From positions 1 through 64,000 of the forward strand of contig CANRET010000002.1 in NCBI GenBank assembly GCA_947629715.1: DNA of 64,000 nucleotides. Direction: 5' to 3'. How positions within the stretch are numbered: the first letter of the stretch is position 1; each line of letters begins with the position of its first letter. Source of the DNA: an uncultured Akkermansia sp. GTDB lineage: Bacteria; Verrucomicrobiota; Verrucomicrobiia; Verrucomicrobiales; Akkermansiaceae. Positions 1-8,737 of the stretch are shown one piece after another. The notes under the pieces are model-generated. The model was not told where the DNA came from. It saw only the letters and a program-made list of their open reading frames with translations, and ran no database searches. Both the position numbers and the translations under genes were made by a program.

Positions 1-2
1 CT

Positions 3-308
3 CATGCCCCGGCTGTCATTCACTCCGTCCCAACAGGACGCTTAGTCGTATTAGAGGACGGGAAAGTGCAGCGGGAGGGTATCCAACCCTACGGTCGAGA
101 TGTCAATTCAATCATGAGGGAGGTCATGGATGTCTCCACGCGTCCCGAACCTATCAAACAGAAATTTGCTGACTATTACAGCAGGATGGACGAAGAAGAC
201 TACGAAACAGCTGAAAAGATATTGGATGATTTGGCCTCTGATCTTGGGGAAGATGATACCGAGGTAACCTCCTGCCGGGTAAGTTTACAATTGGAACGTT
301 TGCCATGA
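3..308 (+). CDS. C-terminal part of an AAA ATPase (PtuA/Septu-like), truncated by the left window edge
   Basis: Frame is open from base 3 with no stop (HAPAVIHSVPTGRLVVLEDGKVQREGIQPYGRDVNSIMREVMDVSTRPEPIKQKF...). Typical C-terminus of AAA ATPases that precede TIGR02646 HNH genes. Stop overlaps the downstream start by 4 nt. Confidence 0.75.
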   Translation, partial: HAPAVIHSVPTGRLVVLEDGKVQREGIQPYGRDVNSIMREVMDVSTRPEPIKQKFADYYSRMDEEDYETAEKILDDLASDLGEDDTEVTSCRVSLQLERLP

Positions 309-961
309 TTTACATCCGAAAGGGAAAGGAACCAAGAGAATTGCAGGAGTTCAGGAATCAAGTCGATTCTGAGTACGGGAACATGCCTGGGAAGGTGAAG
401 AAGATCCTACTTGCTGCTCTGTGTGCAGAGCAGCACGGTTTATGTGCCTATTGTACGTGCCGCATACCGGAAAAAGCTGCTGAAAAACGTCTCCAGGGAC
501 CGATGACGATCGAGCATTTTTATCCACAGCACCCGGACAACGGGAAGAGGCAGGCAGCTATGGATCTCAAGTACAAAAATATGCACGCCGTTTGCTCAGG
601 AAACCGTGGCTGTGGCAAGGAAACGGCTCTTACGTGTGATGCAAGGAAGAAGGACAAAGTAATACAACTCAACCCTTGTAATGAGGCAATTATTTCCCAA
701 CTTTATTATCAAAGTGACGGAACAATACGTGCTAGAGATCCAGAATTGGACGGTGAACTGAAGTTTGCCTTAAATCTGAATTGTCCCGAGCGATCGTTAC
801 CGCAAAATCGTAAAGCGGTTCTTACCGAGATACAAAGGAGGTTACCCCAAGATTCTGATTTCAGATCGGAATGCTCAAAGTGTTTGGATTCCTTGCTCAA
901 AAAACCGACACCTTTTTGTGGTATGGCCGTAGAATGGCTAAAGAAAAAAGCGGGGAAATAG
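305..961 (+). CDS. HNH endonuclease, TIGR02646 / PtuB-like
   Basis: 218 aa with CAYC...TIEHFYPQ...NMHAVCSGNRGCG...LNPCN Cys/His pattern; ATGA overlap with the ATPase. Confidence 0.8.
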   Translation: MIYIRKGKEPRELQEFRNQVDSEYGNMPGKVKKILLAALCAEQHGLCAYCTCRIPEKAAEKRLQGPMTIEHFYPQHPDNGKRQAAMDLKYKNMHAVCSGNRGCGKETALTCDARKKDKVIQLNPCNEAIISQLYYQSDGTIRARDPELDGELKFALNLNCPERSLPQNRKAVLTEIQRRLPQDSDFRSECSKCLDSLLKKPTPFCGMAVEWLKKKAGK

Positions 962-968
962 TTTCTGA

Positions 969-1097
969 ATCCAGCTGCTGCGAGGGGAGATAAACAAAAA
1001 AATCGTTGAACAAGCAAATAAGCTGACGGAGCTTGAAAAGACAATAACCGACTTGGGAACAACTCTGACCGGGCAACCACTACACGAAAGCAACTAG
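969..1097 (+). pseudogene. Short coding remnant without a start codon
   Basis: Reads IQLLRGEINKKIVEQANKLTELEKTITDLGTTLTGQPLHESN-stop between in-frame stops; protein-like, amphipathic composition. Confidence 0.4.
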
Positions 1098-1120
1098 TCC
1101 CCACAGGGAAGAGCGGTGTG

Positions 1121-2203
1121 CTATGGCGTTTCAATTACAAAAAAAGGTTTGAGCCTGGGGACAAGCCAACCTTCTATCAGATGATACTCAATGAGCACGA
1201 GAGGGACAACCGCTCCCAAAATGATCCATGCACACGTGTGCCCAGACATCCCAAAGTTGCGGTTGCAGTGGAAGTAGGCCACCAGCGCGCCTTGGGTAAG
1301 CAGTAAAGAGTATGTATAACGGGAGAGGTACGTAACTCCGCTACAGCGGTTCAGTACGGCAGAGATGATTCCCCAGCTGCGCGACGCTGAAATGAGCAGT
1401 GCAGCTACAGCCAGCTCCATCGCGATCGGGTCGTATTTCACTCGAGACGACCAACACATGTATCCCACCAGCATATATAGTGCACCCAACTCCAAGACGC
1501 TCGCAAGCACTCGCAAGAAGACCGTTCGGCGCAGGTTCCACCGCTCACTCAAATAAGCTGCCACCATACCCAGACCCATGCAGCTAATACCGCGTATTGT
1601 TCCACCCGAAAGAAACTCATAATAAAGACCATACGTTCCATTCCCTCTCCCTGCATGGGCGTTCCTCTCGATCCACCAACTTATAAGAATCCCCGCGATA
1701 AGCCAAATCCACGCGCTCTGTCGATTCATCGCAAACAGCCCAAGGATGAAGCAGCTCACGATGAAGTAAACACCCACGAACCAGTCAGACCACCCTACGA
1801 GTGCCGTCGCGACTCCGTGCCCCGCAGCCGGGAAAAACGTGAAGGGGAAGTTCCACCAAAAACGACACCCCACAGATACTAACAGAGCATAGAAGAAGAT
1901 GATCCCCGGCATCAGCCGTATCCACAGCTTACAAATGCCTTGGCATACAGTACTCGCTTCAACTTTCATCGCCTTTCGGTACAGGAAAAAACCGCCCATG
2001 ATGAAAAAATACATCACTGCCATTTGCAGACGCCACACCTGTGTATTGCACAGTCGCAGCACACTTCGCTTCAGCTCCGGATCAATCCAATCCCCCACAT
2101 GCACCAAAAATACCGATAAAATCAGAAATATTCGCAAGAACTCTACGAAATAGATACGCTTTCCTTTGGTAGTCAGTTTTTGTTCGTCACTCATTGCGTC
2201 CAT
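1121..2203 (-). CDS. Acyltransferase 3 family membrane protein
   Basis: 360 aa, about 10 hydrophobic helices, starts ...IYFVEFLRIFLILSVFLVHVGDW as in acyltransferase-3 proteins. Confidence 0.75.
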   Translation of the reverse strand: MDAMSDEQKLTTKGKRIYFVEFLRIFLILSVFLVHVGDWIDPELKRSVLRLCNTQVWRLQMAVMYFFIMGGFFLYRKAMKVEASTVCQGICKLWIRLMPGIIFFYALLVSVGCRFWWNFPFTFFPAAGHGVATALVGWSDWFVGVYFIVSCFILGLFAMNRQSAWIWLIAGILISWWIERNAHAGRGNGTYGLYYEFLSGGTIRGISCMGLGMVAAYLSERWNLRRTVFLRVLASVLELGALYMLVGYMCWSSRVKYDPIAMELAVAALLISASRSWGIISAVLNRCSGVTYLSRYTYSLLLTQGALVAYFHCNRNFGMSGHTCAWIILGAVVPLVLIEYHLIEGWLVPRLKPFFVIETP

Positions 2204-2225
2204 TTGTTAGCCACACGCGCGAGTA

Positions 2226-2412
2226 TATCTCTTTTTAAAGGAGATGTGCTTTTAAGGTTTTAGTTTGCATTGATTATAAATGTATTATGATACATTATAG
2301 TAGATAGAAAAAGTGAGTACTCCTTCTATTTTTGACGGAAAAGAAAGGCGCATCTATTGATTTTCAATAAATTAATTCATTTTAGGGTGGACATCTCCTT
2401 TAAAAAGAGATA
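2226..2412. mobile_element. MITE-like element with 22-bp perfect terminal inverted repeats
   Basis: tatctctttttaaaggagatgt (2226-2247) is the exact reverse complement of acatctcctttaaaaagagata (2391-2412). The 143-bp interior is AT-rich and noncoding; outermost TA could be a TA target duplication. Confidence 0.55.
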
Positions 2413-2500
2413 AGCAAGGAGCTTTCCTTCTCCACGATTATGCATCAGCCCCTCCCCTTTGTTCTGTTGACCTGTTGCATTGAATTTTGCAATGCACAGG

Positions 2501-3909
2501 TGCCGTAATGCCTCAAAAGAAAAAGTCACCGAAGGCCGATGCCTCAAAATAAACGGTCACCCGAGAGCATAGCATTTTAGTCAGGATTTGCAAGTCTTTG
2601 CTCAGAGTTGGACTCATCAAATGACTCTTCCCTTCGTTGCCTTTGTCGTTTGATGTATTCGTAGAGCTTGCTCAATGCCTCTTCTACTTTGCGACTAAGT
2701 TCAATAGGATTGAGCCCGGTGTGTTGCTCCACGAGCTTTTTATATCTCTTTGATTCCGGGTTGAGTGCGGCAAGCAGACGCTGGTAAGGCGTCTGGGGCT
2801 TGTCGTACTTGCGACTATACTTCCCGCTGCCCTTCTCCCTATGTTTTGAAACAAGTCGCGTGCTGGCATAAAAGTGATTCGTCAGCAAGTCGTGGTACTT
2901 ATACACCTCATTGAGCAATCGGACGCATCCTTGCTCGTCAAGACGATCTTTCCCCACAAGCTCGCGCACCTTGTGGCGGTTGCGTTCCTCCGCCCTGGCA
3001 TTGTCGTTCTTGTGATAAGGTCGTGAGCGCGTCACCTTAGTCCTCTTATGCTGCTTCTTCAACCAGCCCTGCAGATGATAGTTGATAAACTCCGCTCCAT
3101 TATCCGTGTTGATGCTTCGCTTAGCAAACGGCGTCTCTCTGAATATATGTCCAAAGGCTTTGCATACCCCGTACTGTCCTTTGTTCCATACGGCTCGATT
3201 GCCTGTCCAGAGCGTATAGTCATCCGTCAATGTCAGCGTCCATGCGTAGTCTCCGCTCGCATCTGAGCCTCCATGCGATACTGTATCTGCGTAGAGGTGT
3301 CCGGGCTCTGTGATGACTCGCTGAGAGTCCACCAACTCTATACTCTTCTTAAGATTGCTCAAGCTCTCCTGCTGTGCCTTGCGCGCTCCCTGCTTAATCT
3401 TTGTAGAGCGCAGCACGCGATCCAGTGTTGCTGCGGAAATCCCCAACGCCCATTCCAGGCTCTCATACTCTATGCGTTCATCTGCCGCATAAAAGGCAAG
3501 CCACTCCGGGAGCTGAGCGACCATGCGCTTCCCGCATGGCTGTCCCATCAAAAACCAGATCTTCTTGATGCCTTGAAGCTTCTTGCGGCCTATCATTTTC
3601 CGCCTCCCTCTCTTCTTCTTGCCGGGCGGCGCTTTCTTGCTGCTCAACAGACGAATGACAGTCTTCCGATTCTTGTAACCCGCGGATTGTATGATGTAAT
3701 CGATGATTCTTGCTTTCCTGTATCGAGAGGTCACCGAGGTGTATTTTTCTCTCCACACAGAAAGTAACTCTGTTCTTGCTTGTTTGCTCATCTTAAATGG
3801 TATGTGTTTGATATTAACCCTTTATTTCTGAGTCATCAAGCTTTCAGAAAATTCTCTGCCCTCCTTTTTAACCTCCCTTCGGTGACTTTATTTTTGAGGC
3901 AATGCGGCA
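2501..3909 (-). mobile_element. Insertion sequence with rve/DDE transposase
   Basis: Imperfect terminal inverted repeats: left tgccgtaatgcctcaaaagaaaaagtcaccgaag (2501-2534), right cttcggtgactttatttttgaggcaatgcggca (3877-3909) around the transposase ORF. Target duplication not clearly identified. Confidence 0.75.
2577..3791 (-). CDS. Integrase-core (rve) DDE transposase
   Basis: 404 aa with YADTVSHGG, INTDNGAEFIN and HKNDNARAEERNR motifs (D, D, E positions). Confidence 0.85.
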   Translation of the reverse strand: MSKQARTELLSVWREKYTSVTSRYRKARIIDYIIQSAGYKNRKTVIRLLSSKKAPPGKKKRGRRKMIGRKKLQGIKKIWFLMGQPCGKRMVAQLPEWLAFYAADERIEYESLEWALGISAATLDRVLRSTKIKQGARKAQQESLSNLKKSIELVDSQRVITEPGHLYADTVSHGGSDASGDYAWTLTLTDDYTLWTGNRAVWNKGQYGVCKAFGHIFRETPFAKRSINTDNGAEFINYHLQGWLKKQHKRTKVTRSRPYHKNDNARAEERNRHKVRELVGKDRLDEQGCVRLLNEVYKYHDLLTNHFYASTRLVSKHREKGSGKYSRKYDKPQTPYQRLLAALNPESKRYKKLVEQHTGLNPIELSRKVEEALSKLYEYIKRQRQRREESFDESNSEQRLANPD

Positions 3910-3953
3910 AATGCGTTTGCCGTGGGGTTTGTCATTGCCAAACAGAGAGGAAT

Positions 3954-4619
3954 ATGGTAGGATTCAATGGCGTGGGAGAGATTATATTATACATTCTTGC
4001 GGCCTATCTCATCGGCTCGGTGCCATTTGGCTATCTGGCCGGCAGGGTGAACGGAGTGGATTTGCGAGAACACGGATCCCACAATATCGGCGCAACCAAT
4101 GCGATGCGCGTGTTGGGACGCAAGTGGGGCGTGACGGTGTTTTTACTGGATTTCCTCAAAGGATGTCTGCCGGTGCAGGTCGTTGTGCAGCAGCTGGGGA
4201 GAGAAGTGATCAATTACAGCGAGGGGCAAGTCGGGTTGTTGCTCGGGGTGCTTGCAGGTCTGGTGCTGGGACACACCTTCACATGTTTTTTAGGATTTCG
4301 AGGAGGAAAAGGGGTGGCGACGATGGCGGGGTGTTTGGCGGGAGCCTTTCCGATGGTGGCGGCGTGGGCTGTGGGGGTGTGGTTGGTCATGATGGCGATT
4401 ACCCGTTATGTATCGCTCTCCAGTATTGTGGCGGGCGTGGCGATGGTGGTGGCTGCCTGTTTTTACTATGGGCGGGCGGATGGTGTGTGGAATCCGACGG
4501 AGTGGATGATTCCGGGGGCGCTCTTCGTGATCCTGCTTCTTGTCATTTCCCGGCATCGCGAGAATTTGCGGCGCATTGCCAACGGTACGGAACCAAAAGC
4601 TTTTTCCAAAAAGAACTGA
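3954..4619 (+). CDS. plsY: Glycerol-3-phosphate acyltransferase PlsY
   Basis: LIGSVPFGYLAGRVNGVDLREHGSHNIGATNAMRVLG and FRGGKGVATMAG motifs. Start set at 3954; the longer ORF start lies inside the IS. Confidence 0.93.
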   Translation: MVGFNGVGEIILYILAAYLIGSVPFGYLAGRVNGVDLREHGSHNIGATNAMRVLGRKWGVTVFLLDFLKGCLPVQVVVQQLGREVINYSEGQVGLLLGVLAGLVLGHTFTCFLGFRGGKGVATMAGCLAGAFPMVAAWAVGVWLVMMAITRYVSLSSIVAGVAMVVAACFYYGRADGVWNPTEWMIPGALFVILLLVISRHRENLRRIANGTEPKAFSKKN

Positions 4620-4620
4620 T

Positions 4621-5634
4621 ATGCACGCACCATTTAAGAAAACAGCCATTATTGGCGGAGGCGCCTGGGGAACTGCCCTCACTCTCACCGCTGCCTGCAG
4701 TCCCGGAGACGTTGTCCTGTGGACCTACCGCGAGGAAGAGGCGGCCATCATCCGCGAGACGCGTCTGAGCCTTTGCCGCGTGACGGGCGCCAAGCCTCTG
4801 CCGCCGCACGTGCAGGTGACGAGTCGTTGGGAGGATGTCGCCGGCGCTGATCTTGTGATTGTGGTGGTGCCGAGCGTGGTGATGCGGAGCGTGGCGCAGA
4901 GTTTGGCGCAGGTGGAGTTGGCGGAGGATGCCGTGATTGTGAGCTGCACGAAAGGCATCGAGAAAGACACTTGCTTGCTCATGAGCCAGATATTGAGCGC
5001 GACGCTGCCTCAGCCTGTAGGCGTGCTCTCCGGACCGAACCACGCGGAGGATATTGTGCTGGAGCTGCCGAGCCTTACCCTGATAGGCTTTGAGGACATC
5101 GAGCTTGCCACGGCTGTGCAGCAGCGCATGAGCACACCGTTCCTGCGCATCTACACCAGCACGGATATCGTGAGCATGCAGCTGGGGGGAGCTGTCAAGA
5201 ACGTGTTTGCGCTGGCGAGCGGAATATGCGCAGGACTCGGGTTGGGGGACAATGCGCGTGCCGCCCTGGTGACGCGAGGACTGGCGGAGATGACGCGTCT
5301 CGGCATGGCTCACGGCGGCAATATGGAAACTTTCATGGGGCTTTCGGGCATGGGGGATTTGGTCGTCACCTGCTACTCCGAGCACAGCCGCAACCTGACT
5401 GCCGGTCGATTGATCGCCAAGGGAATTCCGGTGTCTGAATGCCAGCAGCGTGTGGGACAGGTGGTGGAGGGCATACCCAATACCCGATCCACCTATCAAC
5501 TGGCGCGCAAGCTGGGCGTACGCACGCCCATCACCGACGCGATGTACGAGATACTCTACGAGGCAAAACCGGCTCAGCTAGCCTTGCAGGAGCTCATGGC
5601 GCGAGATTTGCGCGAAGAAAAGCCCACCGAGTGA
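4621..5634 (+). CDS. gpsA: NAD(P)-dependent glycerol-3-phosphate dehydrogenase
   Basis: AIIGGGAWGTALT Rossmann motif, GPNHAEDIV, GGAVKNVFALASGICAGLGLGDNARAALVTRGLAEM. Confidence 0.95.
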   Translation: MHAPFKKTAIIGGGAWGTALTLTAACSPGDVVLWTYREEEAAIIRETRLSLCRVTGAKPLPPHVQVTSRWEDVAGADLVIVVVPSVVMRSVAQSLAQVELAEDAVIVSCTKGIEKDTCLLMSQILSATLPQPVGVLSGPNHAEDIVLELPSLTLIGFEDIELATAVQQRMSTPFLRIYTSTDIVSMQLGGAVKNVFALASGICAGLGLGDNARAALVTRGLAEMTRLGMAHGGNMETFMGLSGMGDLVVTCYSEHSRNLTAGRLIAKGIPVSECQQRVGQVVEGIPNTRSTYQLARKLGVRTPITDAMYEILYEAKPAQLALQELMARDLREEKPTE

Positions 5635-5653
5635 GACCCACACCCAGCACGCC

Positions 5654-6265
5654 ATGCAGCAAGAGAAAAAAAACGAAGCCGCCCCGCAGGAGTCCGTTTG
5701 GTTGGCGGAAGTGTGGCAGGAACATCGGGAACGTATCGCCCGTCTGTTGACGGCGCGCATGCCCGAGAGTCTGTTGAGGCGCATGGGAGTGGATGACCTG
5801 ATGCAGGAAACCTATCTGGCATGCGGACGGAGGATGGAGTTTCTGCGCGAGCCGGGGGAACTGCCCATCTATGTGAAACTGCGGCGGATTGCTCTGCAGA
5901 CGTTGGCCGACATGGAACGCAAGCATTTGGCGGCCGGGAAACGCGATGCCATGAAGGAAGTGGACTTGACTCCGGAGGGCTCGGATCGCACGGATTACAC
6001 GGATGCCTGGGCGCAGTTTGCCGACACCATCTCCAGTCCGCGCACTCATCTGGAGCGTATGGAGCGGCTGGAGGCGACGCGGCGGGCGCTCCGGCAGATG
6101 CCGAAGAACGACCGCGAAATTTTAGAGCTTCGCCACTTTGAGGAATTAAGCAATGCCGAGTGTGCCGCCGTGCTCGAGATCACGCAGAAAACCGCCAGCA
6201 TACGTTATGTGCGGGCGTTGAAACGTTTTCGGGATTTGTTACTGCAAGTCGGAGAAGGTCTGTAG
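5654..6265 (+). CDS. RNA polymerase sigma-70 family (ECF) factor
   Basis: Region 2-like DDLMQETYL and region 4 HTH LSNAECAAVLEITQKTASIRYVRALKRFRDLL. Confidence 0.85.
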   Translation: MQQEKKNEAAPQESVWLAEVWQEHRERIARLLTARMPESLLRRMGVDDLMQETYLACGRRMEFLREPGELPIYVKLRRIALQTLADMERKHLAAGKRDAMKEVDLTPEGSDRTDYTDAWAQFADTISSPRTHLERMERLEATRRALRQMPKNDREILELRHFEELSNAECAAVLEITQKTASIRYVRALKRFRDLLLQVGEGL

Positions 6266-6298
6266 CCACCGGACCGATTTTTACCATCGCGCTGTGCC

Positions 6299-8737
6299 AT
6301 GGACCCATCGGAACCCGGCAGAGAAGAGAGAATAGCAGAACTCACGGAGCGTTTCCTTGAGCGTCTGCGTCGGGGAGATTCGGTGACGCCGGAGCAGTTT
6401 GCCGCAGAGCATGCCGACTGTGAGGATGAGCTGCTTGAGCTGCTTCCCTCGCTTGTGCAGATGGAAGATCTGGGCAAAAGCAGCGGCAGCGCCGGGCACA
6501 CAAATTTTGACTATCCGGAGACGCTCGGTGATTACCACTTGGAGGAAAAATTGGGCAGCGGGGGTATGGGAACCGTGTTTCGCGCTACGCAACAAAGCTT
6601 GCAGCGTGAGGTGGCCGTGAAGATACTTTCGCCCTCGTGGAGTTCGGATGCGCGACACAGTGAAGCTTTTGAAAATGAATCCAGGCTCATTGCCAAACTG
6701 AGACATACGAATATCGTGGAGGTGTTCGGTGCGGGGCGGGAGGGTCCATGGCGCTACTACGTGATGAGTCTCGTGCGAGGGCAGGGAGTGAAAGCCGGCA
6801 ATGTGGCGCGCGCCTTTCCCGGCATGGCTTATGAGCGTGCTGTAGCTCGGATCGGGTTGCAGGCAGCGGAGGCCCTGGCCTTTGCGCATGCGCACGGCGT
6901 GCTGCATCGTGACATCAAGCCGGGCAATTTGCTGTTGGATGATGAGGGGGTGGTGCATGTGAGTGATTTCGGTCTGGCCACGGTACTCAATGCCGGGGAA
7001 GAAGCGCCGCTGGTGACACAGACGCATGACGGCACGTTGCGTTACATGCCGCCGGAGAGACTGCTGCGCGGGGAGAACTCCTTTGCAGGGGATCAGTATA
7101 GTCTGGGGCTGACGCTTTATGAGTTGGTCACTCGGAAGCCCGTGTTCCGCGAGACGGAACCCGGAAAACTCGTGCGTCACATTTGTTCCGATCCGCTCCC
7201 TCCGCTGAGGAATGCGGGAGAACTCGGAGCTATCATCAACAAGAGCATCTCATTTCACCCTGCGGATCGTTATGCCTCCATGGCTGACATGGCGGATGAC
7301 CTCCGGCGCTATCTGTCCGGTGAGCCGGTAATGGCCCGTCCGGTGAGTTTTTTCCGTCGCTATGTCATGTGGGTGCGACGTAAGCCGGCCGTGGCGGCGT
7401 GGAGCCACGCGACAGTGATTTTATTGCTGATGTTGTTCGCCGCCATGATTACGGGTTATGTGCGGGTGCGGGCATCGCTGAGGAGTGAGAGTGAGCAACG
7501 TGAGCTTGCCGAGCGCAATGCGCGGATAGCGGATGCCTCTTTGCAGCGTATTTTCACGGGCATGATGGGCAAGGGCGGCACGGATGAAGACTTTCTGCCG
7601 CCTTCGCGCGCGGACGCTCGCCTGATTCAGGACCTCATGCCTTATTACGAACAAATCGTGGCTGATGCAGAGAGAGGATCCGTCAAGATGGCCGATGCTT
7701 GTCTCACCCTGGCATCCATTGCTCTTCAGACTGGCGACTATGTAACGGCGGAGACAAATTATCGCCGCGCGATAAGCCAGCTCACGTCTGATCCTGTTCG
7801 TCGCGTGGAGGCCTGCAATGGGTTGGCGTCCGCCCTGTATGCTCAAGAAAGGCAGGACGGCACGCACCCGAGGCGGGAGGAAGCCAATGAGATTTTGCTG
7901 AAAATGGTGGGTGAAGAGGGAGCGCAGGCGAGTGGAGAGGAGCGGCTGGAGCTGGTGCGCAGCTTGATGCTTGTAGCGTTGCACAGCGCCCCCTGCTCAT
8001 GCGGAGAGAGTACGAAGTGTCAACACACGAAGCCCGGTCGCGGCGTACTGCTGGCGCGTGCTGCGCACATGCTCGCGGGCGTGCTGCAGGAGATGCCGGA
8101 CAATCGGAAAGCGAGGCTCGAGCGAGTCGAGTTGCTTGCCATGGCGCGCAGTACTGGGCTGCAGCGGATTTTGGCGCCGCATGGCGAACAGGCAATCATT
8201 CTCCTGGATGAAATGCTGGAGAAAGAACCAGATGCCGAAGACCTGCGTCGCGTGTACCTGCGGCTCTCTTCCCATCAGCCGCCTCTCGGCAGACCTGCAT
8301 CGGATCTGCAACGAGCTCTGGAATATGCGCAGGATTTACTTGCGGCCAATCCCGGGGATAGTGAAGCCATACTGCTCTACTTTGCCGTACGTGATCGATA
8401 TATGCGCATGCTGCTCCGCGCGGGACGCATTCAAGAGGCGACTCGGGAGGGAGAACGTACGCTCGGGGTTCTCAGTTTTTTGACGGCGCGCGCCGATTTT
8501 TCACAAAAGACTCGCGAACGGTTGATTATGCTGGTGACGATGCATCCTGTGCATGAAGACGATCGGGCACGTCGGGAGGAGGAGCTGCGCACCTTGCTGA
8601 AAGATTATGACGGACGTCGCATCCGAAATCTTAAACGACGTATGCAACGCATACGCCGTGAGATAGATAAAGAGCGCGGACTGATGAGGCCGACCCACGC
8701 GAAGCCGAATGAGGCGCTGCGGCAGGAAATTACTTGA
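6299..8737 (+). CDS. Ser/Thr protein kinase with TM segment and C-terminal TPR-like region
   Basis: GSGGMGTVFRA, VAVKIL, VLHRDIKPGNLLL, DFGLA, GTLRYMPPERL motifs; TM near VILLLMLFAAMITGYV. Confidence 0.92.
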   Translation: MDPSEPGREERIAELTERFLERLRRGDSVTPEQFAAEHADCEDELLELLPSLVQMEDLGKSSGSAGHTNFDYPETLGDYHLEEKLGSGGMGTVFRATQQSLQREVAVKILSPSWSSDARHSEAFENESRLIAKLRHTNIVEVFGAGREGPWRYYVMSLVRGQGVKAGNVARAFPGMAYERAVARIGLQAAEALAFAHAHGVLHRDIKPGNLLLDDEGVVHVSDFGLATVLNAGEEAPLVTQTHDGTLRYMPPERLLRGENSFAGDQYSLGLTLYELVTRKPVFRETEPGKLVRHICSDPLPPLRNAGELGAIINKSISFHPADRYASMADMADDLRRYLSGEPVMARPVSFFRRYVMWVRRKPAVAAWSHATVILLLMLFAAMITGYVRVRASLRSESEQRELAERNARIADASLQRIFTGMMGKGGTDEDFLPPSRADARLIQDLMPYYEQIVADAERGSVKMADACLTLASIALQTGDYVTAETNYRRAISQLTSDPVRRVEACNGLASALYAQERQDGTHPRREEANEILLKMVGEEGAQASGEERLELVRSLMLVALHSAPCSCGESTKCQHTKPGRGVLLARAAHMLAGVLQEMPDNRKARLERVELLAMARSTGLQRILAPHGEQAIILLDEMLEKEPDAEDLRRVYLRLSSHQPPLGRPASDLQRALEYAQDLLAANPGDSEAILLYFAVRDRYMRMLLRAGRIQEATREGERTLGVLSFLTARADFSQKTRERLIMLVTMHPVHEDDRARREEELRTLLKDYDGRRIRNLKRRMQRIRREIDKERGLMRPTHAKPNEALRQEIT

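Noticed and set aside
2476-2496. Small palindrome tgcattg-aatttt-gcaatgca next to the IS left end
   Set aside because: Short stem, probably a terminator-like hairpin or part of the IS flank; no further support.
3780-3953. 58-aa N-terminal extension of the plsY ORF
   Set aside because: Extension overlaps the IS end; PlsY homology begins at 3954 MVGFNGVGEIILYILAAYLIGSVPFGYL.
8730-8737. Overlap of kinase and GH89 genes
   Set aside because: Convergent 8-nt stop overlap is common in compact genomes and not noteworthy.
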